From contig JACQAK010000046.1 of the NCBI GenBank assembly GCA_016194985.1, positions 1 through 64,000 of the forward strand: DNA of 64,000 bases, given 5' to 3'. The position numbers and the translations under genes were made by a program. The notes beneath the pieces are model-generated. The model had not been told where the DNA came from and searched no databases. It saw only the letters and a list, made by a program, of their open reading frames with translations. The stretch is from Bacteroidota bacterium (GTDB taxonomy: Bacteria; Bacteroidota; Bacteroidia; B-17B0; Aurantibacillaceae). Shown piece after piece: positions 36,299 through 46,038 of this stretch (position 1 is its first letter; each line of letters opens with the position of its first letter).

Positions 36299-37930
36299 AT
36301 GCCTAAAGGAATTTATAAAGTGCCCGTTGCGGCAAACGAACCCATAAAAAGCTATGCTCCGGGAAGCCCTGAGCGCAAAGAATTACAAGCCATGCTTGCC
36401 GAACTTCGCAGCAAAGAAATTAATATCCCTATGTATATTGGTGGTAAAGAAGTAGAAAGTAACGTATTGGTACGTTTACACCCACCACATGACCATCAGC
36501 ATGTATTAGGTCATTTTCATAAAAGCGATAAAACCCATGTTACTCAAGCCATTGAGGCGGCTCTGGCCGCTAAAGAAAAGTGGGCTAATTTGAGCTGGGA
36601 ACACAGAGCCAGTATATTTTTGCGCGCAGCCGAGTTAATTGCAGGTCCTTACAGAGCCAAGTTAAACGCAGCCACCATGTTGGGTCAAAGTAAAAATGCG
36701 TTCCAGGCTGAGATTGACAGTGCCTGTGAAATCATTGATTTTTTAAGATTCAATGTACAATACATGACGGAGATCTATGCCGAACAACCTATTTCATCAC
36801 CCGGTGTTTGGAACCGCTTGGAGTGGAGACCTTTGGAAGGCTTTATTTATGCGTTAACACCATTTAATTTCACGGCTATTGCCGGAAATTTACCGACAAG
36901 TTGTGCCATGATGGGAAATACCGTTGTTTGGAAACCTAGTAATACTCAGGTATACAGCGCTAATGTTTTAATGGAGATTTTCAAAAAAGCAGGCGTGCCG
37001 GATGGCGTTATTAATTTAATTTATCCTAGTGGACCGGATGCGGCTGACGTAATTTTTAATCACAAAGATTTTGCAGGTATACACTTTACAGGTAGCACAG
37101 AGGTTTTTCAAAATATCTGGCAAACGATCGGGAATAATATTCATAAATACCGTTCTTATCCTCGTATCGTAGGAGAAACAGGTGGTAAGGATTTCATCAT
37201 GGCTCATAAATCAGCCGAAACAAAATCCTTAGCAGTGGCTATTTCACGCGGGGCGTTTGAGTATCAGGGACAAAAATGTTCGGCTGCTTCACGTGCCTAT
37301 ATTCCTACCAATATCTGGGAAGAAGTAAAAGGCTACGTGTTGGCAGATTTAAAGGATATGAAAATGGGACCTACGGAAGATTTCACCAACTTTATTAATG
37401 CCGTTATTGATGAGAAAAGCTTTGATAAACTGGCTAAATACATTGATGCTGCGAAAAAAGACAGCAATGTAGAAGTTATTGCAGGCGGTAAATATGATAA
37501 GAGCAAAGGCTACTTTATTGAGCCAACGATTATAGTAACAAAAGACCCAAAATATGTTACCATGTGTGAAGAGCTTTTCGGACCGGTATTAACTGTTTTT
37601 GTGTATGACGAAAACAAGTTCGAAGAGACTTTAGAACTGGTGGATTCTACTTCCCCGTATGCCTTAACAGGAGCTATTTTAGCTCAGGACCGTTATGCAA
37701 TCGAAGTGGCAACAAAAAAATTAAGTAATTCGGCCGGTAACTTTTACATTAACGATAAATGTACCGGAGCTGTGGTTGGTCAACAGCCATTTGGCGGTGC
37801 CCGTGGCAGTGGAACCAATGATAAAGCTGGCGCGAAAATTAATTTATTACGTTGGGTTTCTCCTCGTACCATTAAAGAAACATTTACTCCTCCAACGGAC
37901 TATAAATACCCGTTTTTACAAGCTGATTAA
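36299..37930 (+). CDS. pruA: L-glutamate gamma-semialdehyde (P5C) dehydrogenase
   Basis: A 543-residue aldehyde dehydrogenase that oxidises glutamate semialdehyde to glutamate with NAD in proline breakdown. The catalytic Cys lies in GQKCSAASRAY near residue 327 and the Glu in GETGGKDF near 292. The start MPKGIYKVPVAANEPIKSYA is the usual one for the family. An ATG 33 bases earlier is rejected because the stretch between contains TAACTTCG, a near match to the -7 box. A strong terminator follows. No proline dehydrogenase gene lies nearby. Confidence 0.95.
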   Translation: MPKGIYKVPVAANEPIKSYAPGSPERKELQAMLAELRSKEINIPMYIGGKEVESNVLVRLHPPHDHQHVLGHFHKSDKTHVTQAIEAALAAKEKWANLSWEHRASIFLRAAELIAGPYRAKLNAATMLGQSKNAFQAEIDSACEIIDFLRFNVQYMTEIYAEQPISSPGVWNRLEWRPLEGFIYALTPFNFTAIAGNLPTSCAMMGNTVVWKPSNTQVYSANVLMEIFKKAGVPDGVINLIYPSGPDAADVIFNHKDFAGIHFTGSTEVFQNIWQTIGNNIHKYRSYPRIVGETGGKDFIMAHKSAETKSLAVAISRGAFEYQGQKCSAASRAYIPTNIWEEVKGYVLADLKDMKMGPTEDFTNFINAVIDEKSFDKLAKYIDAAKKDSNVEVIAGGKYDKSKGYFIEPTIIVTKDPKYVTMCEELFGPVLTVFVYDENKFEETLELVDSTSPYALTGAILAQDRYAIEVATKKLSNSAGNFYINDKCTGAVVGQQPFGGARGSGTNDKAGAKINLLRWVSPRTIKETFTPPTDYKYPFLQAD

Positions 37931-37946
37931 AATTAGCATTAGTTAT

Positions 37947-37980
37947 AAAAAAACCTCATTGATTGTAATGAGGTTTTTTT
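37947..37980 (+). terminator. Hairpin terminator after pruA
   Basis: AAAAAACCTCATT pairs with AATGAGGTTTTTT around the loop GATTGT; a T-run follows. It is a perfect 13-bp stem, positioned 16 bp after the pruA stop. Confidence 0.88.
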
Positions 37981-38041
37981 ATGTCTGTATTGTTAGTTAA
38001 TTATTTTATCTATATATTTAAGTCCTATACCTTCAATAAAA

Positions 38042-38425
38042 ATGGATTCGTCTAATAAAGTCATATTCGAGAATTTTTCGGTTAAAGTGAACGAGGATGA
38101 CTTTTATGAGATCGAGGTATTTAATGATAAGGAATTCAGTTTTCTTCAATTAGAAGAGTTAATCAAGGTACAAATAGCCTGGGGATCCAATAAAAAACCT
38201 GTACTGATTCTTTGCGAAGAATTTGCTTCGACAGATACCTCATTTGCCAAGCATTTGTCCAAAAACAAAAACAATCCGTTTTCGGCAGCAGATGCTTTTG
38301 TGATTACCTCGATGGCGCAAAAATTAATTGCCAATTTTTATTTAAAGATTTCTACTCCCGAAAGGCCTACCAGATTCTTTAAAGATAAGGGAGAAGCAAC
38401 CGAATGGCTAAAACAGTTTGCTTAG
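38042..38425 (+). CDS. Small orphan protein, paralogue of the 62.3 kb gene
   Basis: A 127-residue soluble protein with no signal peptide. It aligns over its length with the 136-residue protein at 62.3 kb. They share AFVITSMAQKLIANF (AYVIKSLAQRLILNF there), PERPTRFF (PVPVRFF) and a terminal A..WL..F helix. A beta strand (KPVLILCE) followed by helices hints at an anti-sigma antagonist (STAS/SpoIIAA-like) fold, a guess from pattern. No Ser or Thr of the usual STAS phosphorylation motif stands out. The function is unknown. It may pair with the downstream barrel gene. Confidence 0.7.
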   Translation: MDSSNKVIFENFSVKVNEDDFYEIEVFNDKEFSFLQLEELIKVQIAWGSNKKPVLILCEEFASTDTSFAKHLSKNKNNPFSAADAFVITSMAQKLIANFYLKISTPERPTRFFKDKGEATEWLKQFA

Positions 38426-38447
38426 ATTTTAGTACCTTTAACCTGTT

Positions 38448-39107
38448 TTGAAAACGATTATTTTCATATTTCTTTTAATCCCTTTTTCTTTTATTGGTCA
38501 GGAAAAGAAAAATGTATTTAATTTATTATTAACGGCAGGCGTTTCTCCATCGCAGGTACATGGCGATGCTTACAGTGGATTTCATAAGCTCGGTGCTATG
38601 GGTGGCATTGGTGTAGAATCTGTTTTCTCAGAAAGCACAAGTATGAATTTATCCTTTTTATTTATTCAGAAAGGGGCGCAAAAAAATCAAAACTTAACAA
38701 AAAACGATTTAACCTATTATTATTTAAACCTCAACTATCTTGAAGTTCCGTTGCTGGTAACCTATACGCAAAAGAAATTTTTATTTGACATAGGTGTTTC
38801 GGCAGCATATCTTATCAACTATTATGAGGCTTCAGAGGCCGGCAATCTCACAGGTCTTTATCCTTTTCAAAAGTTTGACTATTCAGTAAAAATAGGATTA
38901 GGATATAATATCACCCCTAAATGGTTTGTAAACTTCAGAAGTAGTAATTCATTTATCACCACCAGACCCAACCGGATAAAACAGGCTATTTATTACAACA
39001 ATATCATTGCCCGAACGTTTAATAAAGGATACTACAATAACATTTTAGAATTTACATTAGGATATCGAATCAAAACTAATAACAAAAAAGTTGGGCCAAA
39101 AACATAA
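38448..39107 (+). CDS. Outer-membrane beta-barrel protein
   Basis: A 219-residue protein starting at a TTG, with a signal peptide (1-17, FIFLLIPFSFIGQ). Strands typical of the PorT/OmpW-like small barrel follow: MGGIGVESVFSESTSMNLSF, LNLNYLEVPLLVTYTQKKF, FDIGVSAAYLINYY, YSVKIGLGYNITPKWFV. The motif LEVPLL with neighbouring strands is characteristic of this Bacteroidota porin group. The TACCTTTA box 9 bp upstream resembles a -7 element. It overlaps the ubiX start by 17 bases. Confidence 0.85.
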   Translation: MKTIIFIFLLIPFSFIGQEKKNVFNLLLTAGVSPSQVHGDAYSGFHKLGAMGGIGVESVFSESTSMNLSFLFIQKGAQKNQNLTKNDLTYYYLNLNYLEVPLLVTYTQKKFLFDIGVSAAYLINYYEASEAGNLTGLYPFQKFDYSVKIGLGYNITPKWFVNFRSSNSFITTRPNRIKQAIYYNNIIARTFNKGYYNNILEFTLGYRIKTNNKKVGPKT

Positions 39108-39660
39108 AATAATTGTAGCCATTACAGGCGCTAGTGGAAGCATTTACGCTAAAGTATTGCTGGATAAATTATCAAAACTCTCCGGTCAAATTGAACAGGT
39201 GGGTGTTGTGATGAGTGATAATGCCAAAGACGTTTGGAAACATGAATTGGGAAATGAAGATTATAAAAACTATTCGCAGTTTACCTTTTATGAAAAAACC
39301 AATTTCTATGCTCCTTTCGCTTCCGGGTCAGCAAAATACAACACCATGATCGTTTGTCCTTGTAGTATGGGCACACTGGCTCGTATTGCTTCAGGTATCA
39401 GTAATGATTTAACGACACGTGCAGCAGATGTGATTTTAAAGGAAAGACGGAAACTGATCTTAATGATCAGAGACACACCATATAGTTTGATTCACATAAA
39501 TAATATGCAAACAGTTACCCAGTCCGGTGGTATCATCTGCCCTGCCTCTCCTTCCTTTTATAGCAACCCAAAAACGTTTGAGGAACTTGCCGCTACTGTA
39601 ATTGACAGAGTATTGGATTTATCCGGGCTGGAAATCAACAGTTATCGATGGTCGGAATAA
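39091..39660 (+). CDS. ubiX: Flavin prenyltransferase UbiX
   Basis: A 189-residue enzyme that attaches a dimethylallyl group to FMN to make prenylated FMN, the cofactor of UbiD-type decarboxylases. It has AITGASGSIYAKVLL at the N-terminus (FMN site), VCPCSMGTLARIASG near residue 90 and RDTPYSLIHINNM near residue 128. It starts at a TTG inside the barrel gene end. No ubiD partner lies in the window. In Bacteroidota it usually serves the menaquinone or other decarboxylase route. Confidence 0.95.
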   Translation: MGQKHKIIVAITGASGSIYAKVLLDKLSKLSGQIEQVGVVMSDNAKDVWKHELGNEDYKNYSQFTFYEKTNFYAPFASGSAKYNTMIVCPCSMGTLARIASGISNDLTTRAADVILKERRKLILMIRDTPYSLIHINNMQTVTQSGGIICPASPSFYSNPKTFEELAATVIDRVLDLSGLEINSYRWSE

Positions 39661-39663
39661 TAC

Positions 39664-40470
39664 TTATTTTTTAGCAGGTGGCGGTAAAATCTGATGTTTT
39701 TCAAAAACTTTTTTAGCAAGCTCTACGGTATCCGAATTTATCATCGAAAAATTAGAGGAAAGGCTATACGCTTTAATGGATAAGGTTACGCCTCCATCTA
39801 TAATTTTAACAGCGGCTACTTCGGGAGCAGGGTCTTTTAATACATGTTCATGTTTCAATAGCTCTTCTATCAACAAGCGTTTTACCATATCAATATCATG
39901 AACTGCAGAAACGGTTACCTGTACATCTCCTCTTAAAATACCGTACTTGGTATTATTAACGATCGTTCCATTTGAAACAGCACCATTGGGCAATATCACT
40001 GTTCTTAAATCGGACGTTAAAAGAATAGTATTAAAAATCTGAATCTCCTTCACTGTTCCCGATTGTCCTAAAACATCAATCGAATCTCCTACCCGATATG
40101 GCTTAAAGATTAGTACCAGTACTCCTCCTGCAAAATTTGACAAAGAGCCCTGCAATGCCAAACCAACCGCCAAACCTGCCGCTCCCAGAATAGTAACAAA
40201 CGATGTTGTGCCTATTCCTATCATTCCTGCCACGGTAACAATCAACACCACCTTTAATCCGATGGAAATTAAACTTCGGAGAAATGTGCGTAACGACACA
40301 TCCAGGTCTCTGTTTTCCATTGATTTGGTTGCCAGTTTGGATAAGCGTTTGATCAGCCATAATCCAACAATCAAAACCAGTGTTGCTCCAATCACTCTCG
40401 GTGTATATTCTATTAATATAGAAATAATATGTTCTACGTGTTTCTCTATATTTAAAGGCTTAATGTTCAT
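39664..40470 (-). CDS. Small-conductance mechanosensitive channel (MscS family)
   Basis: A 268-residue protein with three transmembrane helices (about 13-32, 53-75 and 85-110) and the pore helix motif GAAGLAVGLALQGSLSNFAGG. The beta domain contains VGDSIDVLGQSGTVKEI and VILPNGAVSNGTIVN. MscS channels open under membrane tension and release solutes. The length is normal for the smallest members. It is convergent with ubiX. Confidence 0.94.
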   Translation of the reverse strand: MNIKPLNIEKHVEHIISILIEYTPRVIGATLVLIVGLWLIKRLSKLATKSMENRDLDVSLRTFLRSLISIGLKVVLIVTVAGMIGIGTTSFVTILGAAGLAVGLALQGSLSNFAGGVLVLIFKPYRVGDSIDVLGQSGTVKEIQIFNTILLTSDLRTVILPNGAVSNGTIVNNTKYGILRGDVQVTVSAVHDIDMVKRLLIEELLKHEHVLKDPAPEVAAVKIIDGGVTLSIKAYSLSSNFSMINSDTVELAKKVFEKHQILPPPAKK

Positions 40471-40510
40471 CTTTTTATTTTTATATTTAAAGCTCGAAGA
40501 TAATTAATAG

Positions 40511-41560
40511 ATGCGTTTATTTTTAATCATAGTATTGTTTATTTTAAATTTCAGTTCTTTTTTTGCTCAAAAAAGAGGCTGGGACACTACTTATTATACG
40601 AAATACAGAAATAAACTTATTATCTCTTTTTTTCAATCCTACAGAAATTATGGTATTGATATTGAGCAAAAACTGGTAAAGGATTCTCTCGGAACATCCA
40701 AGCTCTCCTATTTAGCAGAATCCAGATTAGTATATGGATTAGAGGTAAACTACGATAAATTCAATATCTCGATTGGTTTTAAAAATCCTTCTTCTCAGAC
40801 AGATAAAAAGGGCGACACCAAATACCGTAATTTTGCTTTAAATGTTGGTGGGAACCACTGGCTTTTGGAAAACAGTTACAGGAGTTACAGTGGGTTTTAT
40901 AATAAAAATACCGCTAATTACGACACCAGTTTTAAAAGAACAGGTATTTATGATCAGTTTCCGGGTATACGATCAGAAGCTTATAAAACAAAGTTCTTAT
41001 TTTTTACCAATTCCAATAAATTCTCATTCAAATCAGGATACTCCTGTAATTATCATCAGCTAAAATCAGCATTTAGCTTTGTGTTGTCTGCCAATATTTA
41101 TTACAACCGCTTAAACTCGGATAGTTCATTCTTTCCACTACCGGTGCGAACTTTTTACGATACCCATCAATCTTTAAATGGCTTGAATGTATTTGCCTTT
41201 TCTGTATATGGAGGAGGAAGTCTCAATCTGGTTTTATGGAAAGCCTTCTTTATGAATTTTACACTAATCATAGGCCCGGAAGAGCAATGGAGAAATTATC
41301 ATTATTTAGACACCTACTCCACTCAAACTCTCTTCTATACATCTATATCAGGCGATTTCAGAGGTTCTATCGGATTGAATTTTAAAAAGTTTTTTGTGTT
41401 ATTGAGTGCCACCAGTGATTTTAGCTGGTACAATGCCAGTCAGATAACATTTTTATCAAAGTATGGAGCCGTTAACTTCTCGTTGGGTTATCGCTTCAAA
41501 GTAAAACCTTCCAAGTTCTATCAGAAATTTCAGCAAACTAAATTATACCGGAAGTTATAA
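40511..41560 (+). CDS. DUF4421 family outer-membrane protein
   Basis: A 349-residue protein with a signal peptide (1-19, SSFFAQ). The rest consists of amphipathic beta strands (LVYGLEVNYDKFNISIGFKN, FALNVGGNHWLLENSYRS, FSLGYRFKV) as in DUF4421, a Bacteroidota family of barrel-like outer-membrane proteins of unknown function. It is divergent from mscS with a 40-bp gap, and convergent with the phosphatase gene. Confidence 0.85.
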   Translation: MRLFLIIVLFILNFSSFFAQKRGWDTTYYTKYRNKLIISFFQSYRNYGIDIEQKLVKDSLGTSKLSYLAESRLVYGLEVNYDKFNISIGFKNPSSQTDKKGDTKYRNFALNVGGNHWLLENSYRSYSGFYNKNTANYDTSFKRTGIYDQFPGIRSEAYKTKFLFFTNSNKFSFKSGYSCNYHQLKSAFSFVLSANIYYNRLNSDSSFFPLPVRTFYDTHQSLNGLNVFAFSVYGGGSLNLVLWKAFFMNFTLIIGPEEQWRNYHYLDTYSTQTLFYTSISGDFRGSIGLNFKKFFVLLSATSDFSWYNASQITFLSKYGAVNFSLGYRFKVKPSKFYQKFQQTKLYRKL

Positions 41561-41588
41561 TTCCGCAGAAACAATCATGAGCCTTGCG

Positions 41589-44500
41589 TTATGCAATTCG
41601 CACGCCAATAACCAATACATCATCTATCTGCTCCAGATCTGATTTCCATTCAATCAATTCTTTATGCAGGCGTTCTCTCTGCTCATGCATAGGCAAATGA
41701 CTAATACTGATTAATAATTCTTTTAATTGCTTGTACATGAATTTTTTTCCTTTCGGTCCACCAAACTGATCAGGCATACCATCCGTTAATGCATACACAA
41801 CATCACCTTTTTGCAATTCCAATGAATGTTGTGTAAACGACTCTGTATCTCTGTCATGCTTACCAACCGGCATTTTATCGGGTTTTAATTCGATAATACT
41901 TCCTTCCCGCACCACCCAGATAGGATTATTGGCAGCGCTATAGCTCAATTGGTTATTTTTCAAATCAAAGCTGATTAAGCTGCAGTCCATTCCATCTTTT
42001 CCTCCGGCTTCACTTCCATCATTGGATAGATGTTTGATAATTTTGCTGCGGGTATAATTTAAAATATCACTTGGTTGTTTTAATTTTTGACCTTCGATAG
42101 CCTCGTTTAAGCAAGAAATATTTAACATACTCATAATGGCACCCGGTACTCCGTGCCCTGTACTATCAGCTGTTACCAGAACAAATCGTTGATTATCCAG
42201 TTCAGCTCCCCAATAAAAATCACCACTTACAATATCCTTTGGTTGAAAGAACACAAAGTAATTTTTTAAATTATTTTTCAATAAAGTATCGCTTGCCAAT
42301 AGTGATTTTTGTATACGTTGAGCATAGTTGATACTATCTACAATTTCTTTATTCTTATGTTCCAACTCATGCTTTTGGTCAACAATTGTTTTTGTGCGCA
42401 ATGCTATCGTATTTTCAAGACTTATGTTCTTTTCTTTCAATCGTTTGGTATAAAGTTTCACAAAGATGATAACAGCTCCTATCAGCAATAGCACATATGA
42501 TACGCAAGCCCATGTGGTTCTATACCAAGGTGGCAGGATCGTGAATGAAAAGCTGATCTCTTCCGATTCTATACCTAATATGTTTTTTGCTTTTAAATGA
42601 AAAACATAATAACCTTCATTTATTTTAGGGATCTCGATCACTTTTCTTTCGGCCCAATCACTGTAGGCTTCGTCAGCACCTTCCAGATAATAGGAGAATT
42701 TAATGAATTCAGGACCAAAATAACTTGTAGCAGCCGGGTAAACATACAGTTGGTTATTTTTATATAAAATGTCGGGCGATTCAATTGCAAAATCTCCTGA
42801 ATAATTCTCAAGAAAGCTGGAATCTTTTTCAACACCAAAAAAAGCTCTTGAGATAATGGTTTTAAACTTGGACCGTTTTAATGTTTGCTGAAGATCGTAA
42901 CAAAACAAACCCTGATTGGTGCCTATATACACTTTGTTATGATCATAAAAAAAGTGTTTGGCATTAGCGCCCTGAATACGATTCAAAAAAGACGTGGTTA
43001 ATTTAAACTTGTTATGATCGGGTGCTATGCTCACTATTTCTTCAAGACTCTCATTGATCTTCTTATCTTCATGTGTTGACTGAAACCAGATTTCATCTTT
43101 GATTTGAGCGGCTGATGCGATATACATTACTGAAGATGAGTATGAATTTAATTTAACCGAAGCAACAACTTTATTTTCTGATTGAGGGTTCCATTCAAAA
43201 AAGCCACTATCGGTAGATATAAACAATCGGCCATTATATGAAAAGACATGGTTTTCATTCATTCCCGGTAAGCCTTCTTTTGTGGTTAAATGTATCTTCT
43301 TGCCATCAGGTTTTAAAACAAATACACCATTATTAGCTGTGGCAGTCATTATATTACCTTCTTTATCACTGGCGATATACCTCACTGCTCCTATATCTTC
43401 AAGCTTATCGGTTATACTATATTTACCTCCGGCTAGCTTTCCTTTATATAAATTATAATCCGTTCCTACATATAAATCATTTTTAATACTATCATAAAAT
43501 ACTGAATAGGTAAATTCTTCCAACACTAACTTATATTGTTTTCCATCATACAAATAAAGGCCGTCAACGGACGCAATGAACAAATCTTCTTTTGAATTTG
43601 CCAGCGAAAAGCACCCAATGGTGATTTCTGTTTCTTCAAACTTTGAAGTATTTTCATTTAATTTTAAAAGTCCTTTATCCGTTGCGGCAAAAGTGTTTCC
43701 TTTATGTATGATCACATTTTCCACTACCCCTTTCACACCTTCTGTTTTTTTCCAGAACGTAATAGGCGTGTTGTTCTCATAAAAAGCTATCCCAAAATTC
43801 AAGGATAGCCAAAGATTGTCATTTGAATCCTGATAAATATTTTTTACCGCATCATCCTGCAAGCCGTTATTGGAATTTAATTTCGAAATGATTCGGAAGG
43901 CCCTATCGGTAATAATCATCCCGCCTTTTAAACTACCAAAGGCATATCTGTTTTCTCCAATACGTGAACCGCAATACAATTCATTTTCTTTGAGCCATGT
44001 ATCTATTAATGAGGTACGCTTTACAAATACAGATTTGGTAGGATTTTTATCATTATAATATAATATATAAACGCCATCATTGCGGGTTGCCACCATGTAG
44101 GTATTGCCCTCTACGTTTAAAATGGCATATACCTTTTTATCCGCAAACTCTTCGCTTCCCTGTATAAAATGAAGTTCTCCGTTTTCAAATACTTTAAATC
44201 CTTTATCATATTCCCGAACAAATAAATGTTTTCCGACTTTAAAAAATGTGTGAAATGCGCTTCCTTCGGGGGAAAAGGATTTGATTGTTTTTTGATTATA
44301 CCAGAATAACTTTTCGTTACTACAAAAGAATACATCTGATTCTATACAATGTGTTGCCCAGGTTGTGGTAAACTCCTTATCTTTTTCCGACAGACCTTTT
44401 GAAAGGGAGACATAATTAATAATACCATTTGAATTTTGCTGCAAACATCCAAATTCATTATCGCCACCCACATAAATTTTATCGTTGTTATCTTTATCCA

Positions 44501-44750
44501 ACGAGAAAACACTGGCATTGTTCAACAAGCGAACTGTTTTCCAGAAACGGCCGTCATACATAATAACGCCATTGAGATTGGCAAAGTACAATTTTCCAAC
44601 AGTATCCTGAACAGCATCCCAGTTTTGATCACTTCCTTTATAAATAGCAGTAGAAAAGTTACTGGTATATCCGTTTCCTTGCTGGGCAGTTAATGAGTAG
44701 CTGCATACAATAAAAAGAAGGAAACTGATATATAAATGTCGAACGCGCAC
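41589..44750 (-). CDS. Propeller sensor with SpoIIE/RsbU-type phosphatase
   Basis: A 1053-residue membrane protein starting at GTG. Signal peptide (1-22); two-component-regulator-type beta-propeller blades (about 30-640, with NIYQDSNDNLWLSLNFGIAF); a Y_Y_Y-like domain (about 655-740, with FSYYLEGADEAYSDWAERK); one transmembrane helix (about 748-772); a coiled coil (about 778-825); and a PP2C-like SpoIIE phosphatase (about 840-1053, with SGDFYWG, DSTGHGVPGAIMSMLN and DGMPDQFGGP). It probably senses something in the periplasm and dephosphorylates an anti-sigma antagonist in the cytoplasm. No such partner gene is adjacent. The phosphatase metal residues are present. Confidence 0.92.
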   Translation of the reverse strand: MRVRHLYISFLLFIVCSYSLTAQQGNGYTSNFSTAIYKGSDQNWDAVQDTVGKLYFANLNGVIMYDGRFWKTVRLLNNASVFSLDKDNNDKIYVGGDNEFGCLQQNSNGIINYVSLSKGLSEKDKEFTTTWATHCIESDVFFCSNEKLFWYNQKTIKSFSPEGSAFHTFFKVGKHLFVREYDKGFKVFENGELHFIQGSEEFADKKVYAILNVEGNTYMVATRNDGVYILYYNDKNPTKSVFVKRTSLIDTWLKENELYCGSRIGENRYAFGSLKGGMIITDRAFRIISKLNSNNGLQDDAVKNIYQDSNDNLWLSLNFGIAFYENNTPITFWKKTEGVKGVVENVIIHKGNTFAATDKGLLKLNENTSKFEETEITIGCFSLANSKEDLFIASVDGLYLYDGKQYKLVLEEFTYSVFYDSIKNDLYVGTDYNLYKGKLAGGKYSITDKLEDIGAVRYIASDKEGNIMTATANNGVFVLKPDGKKIHLTTKEGLPGMNENHVFSYNGRLFISTDSGFFEWNPQSENKVVASVKLNSYSSSVMYIASAAQIKDEIWFQSTHEDKKINESLEEIVSIAPDHNKFKLTTSFLNRIQGANAKHFFYDHNKVYIGTNQGLFCYDLQQTLKRSKFKTIISRAFFGVEKDSSFLENYSGDFAIESPDILYKNNQLYVYPAATSYFGPEFIKFSYYLEGADEAYSDWAERKVIEIPKINEGYYVFHLKAKNILGIESEEISFSFTILPPWYRTTWACVSYVLLLIGAVIIFVKLYTKRLKEKNISLENTIALRTKTIVDQKHELEHKNKEIVDSINYAQRIQKSLLASDTLLKNNLKNYFVFFQPKDIVSGDFYWGAELDNQRFVLVTADSTGHGVPGAIMSMLNISCLNEAIEGQKLKQPSDILNYTRSKIIKHLSNDGSEAGGKDGMDCSLISFDLKNNQLSYSAANNPIWVVREGSIIELKPDKMPVGKHDRDTESFTQHSLELQKGDVVYALTDGMPDQFGGPKGKKFMYKQLKELLISISHLPMHEQRERLHKELIEWKSDLEQIDDVLVIGVRIA

Positions 44751-44893
44751 TAATCCTGAGTATCTATTTTACCTAGTAAATATAAAATTAAAAATCGAAA
44801 AAACTGCATTTTTCGCATTCGACGAATTAACATTTAAAGTCGCTTTATTTCACTTTTAACATGACCATTTAACCGATAAACGAAAAAAAGTAC

Positions 44894-44901
44894 TATTTTT
44901 G
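44894..44901 (+). promoter_or_regulatory. -7 promoter box TATTTTTG
   Basis: Matches TAnnTTTG and lies 18 bp before the ATG of the surface protein gene. The rest of the 170-bp gap shows only AT-rich DNA. Confidence 0.55.
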
Positions 44902-44919
44902 TTATAAAATATACTCATC

Positions 44920-46038
44920 ATGAAAAAACATGTATTTACAATTTTAGTAACCCTATTATCTTCTTTTTTAGTCGGCCAATCGATTCCAAACGGAGGTTTT
45001 GAAAGTTGGAACACAATTAACTACGAAAACCCATCTAATTATGATGCGTCCAACCTTCACGGTGATCATGGAACCATTGGACCAATTAATGTTATAAAAA
45101 CAACAGATGCCTTTCATGGAAATTATGCCATTAAATTAACAACGATGTTATCCGGCACTGATACAAGTCTGGCCTATTTTGCTAATGGTGATCCCGGAAA
45201 AAACCCTCCACGTGGTGGATTTCCGTATACTCAAACGCCTACAGGATTAAGATTTCATTACAAAAGCAACATCATGCCTAATGACTCATCCTTAATCATT
45301 GTTATGTTCAAGAAAAACGGGACATTGATCGGTCAATACATGTGGGCTATTACGGCTACACAATCTTCCTACACTCTTTTTTCAAAAAACTTTAGCCCTG
45401 CTTTAGCTACAGCTCCTGATTCCGTTATTATTGGTATGGCGTCCAGTTTTCCTTTTGGTAACAACAAAGGCGTTCCGGGAAACATGTTACAGGTTGACAG
45501 TATTTCTTTTACCGGCGTGTCTTTTCAGCCGTCATTACTTAACGGCGATTTAGAATCCTGGCAAACATTAAGCAACTCTCAGGTTGTTGGATGGAATATT
45601 AATGGTAACAACCAGGGAGGAAATTACCAAACCAGTGATTTCTATAGTGGTACTTATGCCCTTGAATTGCAAACTCAAAGCCCATCGTTTGGTGGTGGTG
45701 GTGTAAGCGCTGCCGTTGCTACTACCGGATCTTTTGTAAACAATGGCCCCCCAAGAGGAGGATTGCCTTATAATCAACAAATAGACACCTTAATTTTTTA
45801 CTATAAATATTTACCGGCAGATGTTAATGATAGCGCAAATGTTAGCTTAAATTTTAAATTAAACGGAAACTTCCATTCGGGTGCACAAAAATTCTTACAT
45901 GTTTCCGGTGGGTATCAAATGGTAAAAGTACCAATCAACATTTCGGGTGCGGCACCTGACACCTCCGGTGGCGAATTTTTCAATGCCTGTATCCGGTTGT
46001 ATTGGTCAACCTATTCAATTAACGGATCATTCAGCTAA
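44920..46038 (+). CDS. Surface protein, 5' part of a broken gene
   Basis: 372 residues with a signal peptide (1-19). Two similar domains follow, at about 20-205 and 206-350: IPNGGFESWNTINYENPSNY and LLNGDLESWQTLSNSQVVGW. Both are of the carbohydrate-binding-like type often found in T9SS substrates. After GAAPDT near residue 350 the frame continues into a short tail and stops at 46036-46038. In the next frame the sequence from 45950 reads as a normal PKD-containing protein (next entry). The two are evidently the halves of one gene, joined out of frame by a deletion. Confidence 0.8.
   Translation: MKKHVFTILVTLLSSFLVGQSIPNGGFESWNTINYENPSNYDASNLHGDHGTIGPINVIKTTDAFHGNYAIKLTTMLSGTDTSLAYFANGDPGKNPPRGGFPYTQTPTGLRFHYKSNIMPNDSSLIIVMFKKNGTLIGQYMWAITATQSSYTLFSKNFSPALATAPDSVIIGMASSFPFGNNKGVPGNMLQVDSISFTGVSFQPSLLNGDLESWQTLSNSQVVGWNINGNNQGGNYQTSDFYSGTYALELQTQSPSFGGGGVSAAVATTGSFVNNGPPRGGLPYNQQIDTLIFYYKYLPADVNDSANVSLNFKLNGNFHSGAQKFLHVSGGYQMVKVPINISGAAPDTSGGEFFNACIRLYWSTYSINGSFS

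Noticed and set aside
36266-36301. An upstream ATG that would lengthen PruA by 11 residues
   Set aside because: The added part lies over a near-consensus -7 box, and the family starts at MPKGIYKVP.
44750-44919. A non-coding RNA in the AT-rich gap before the broken surface-protein gene
   Set aside because: No stem with a terminator and no second promoter box; it looks like a plain leader region.
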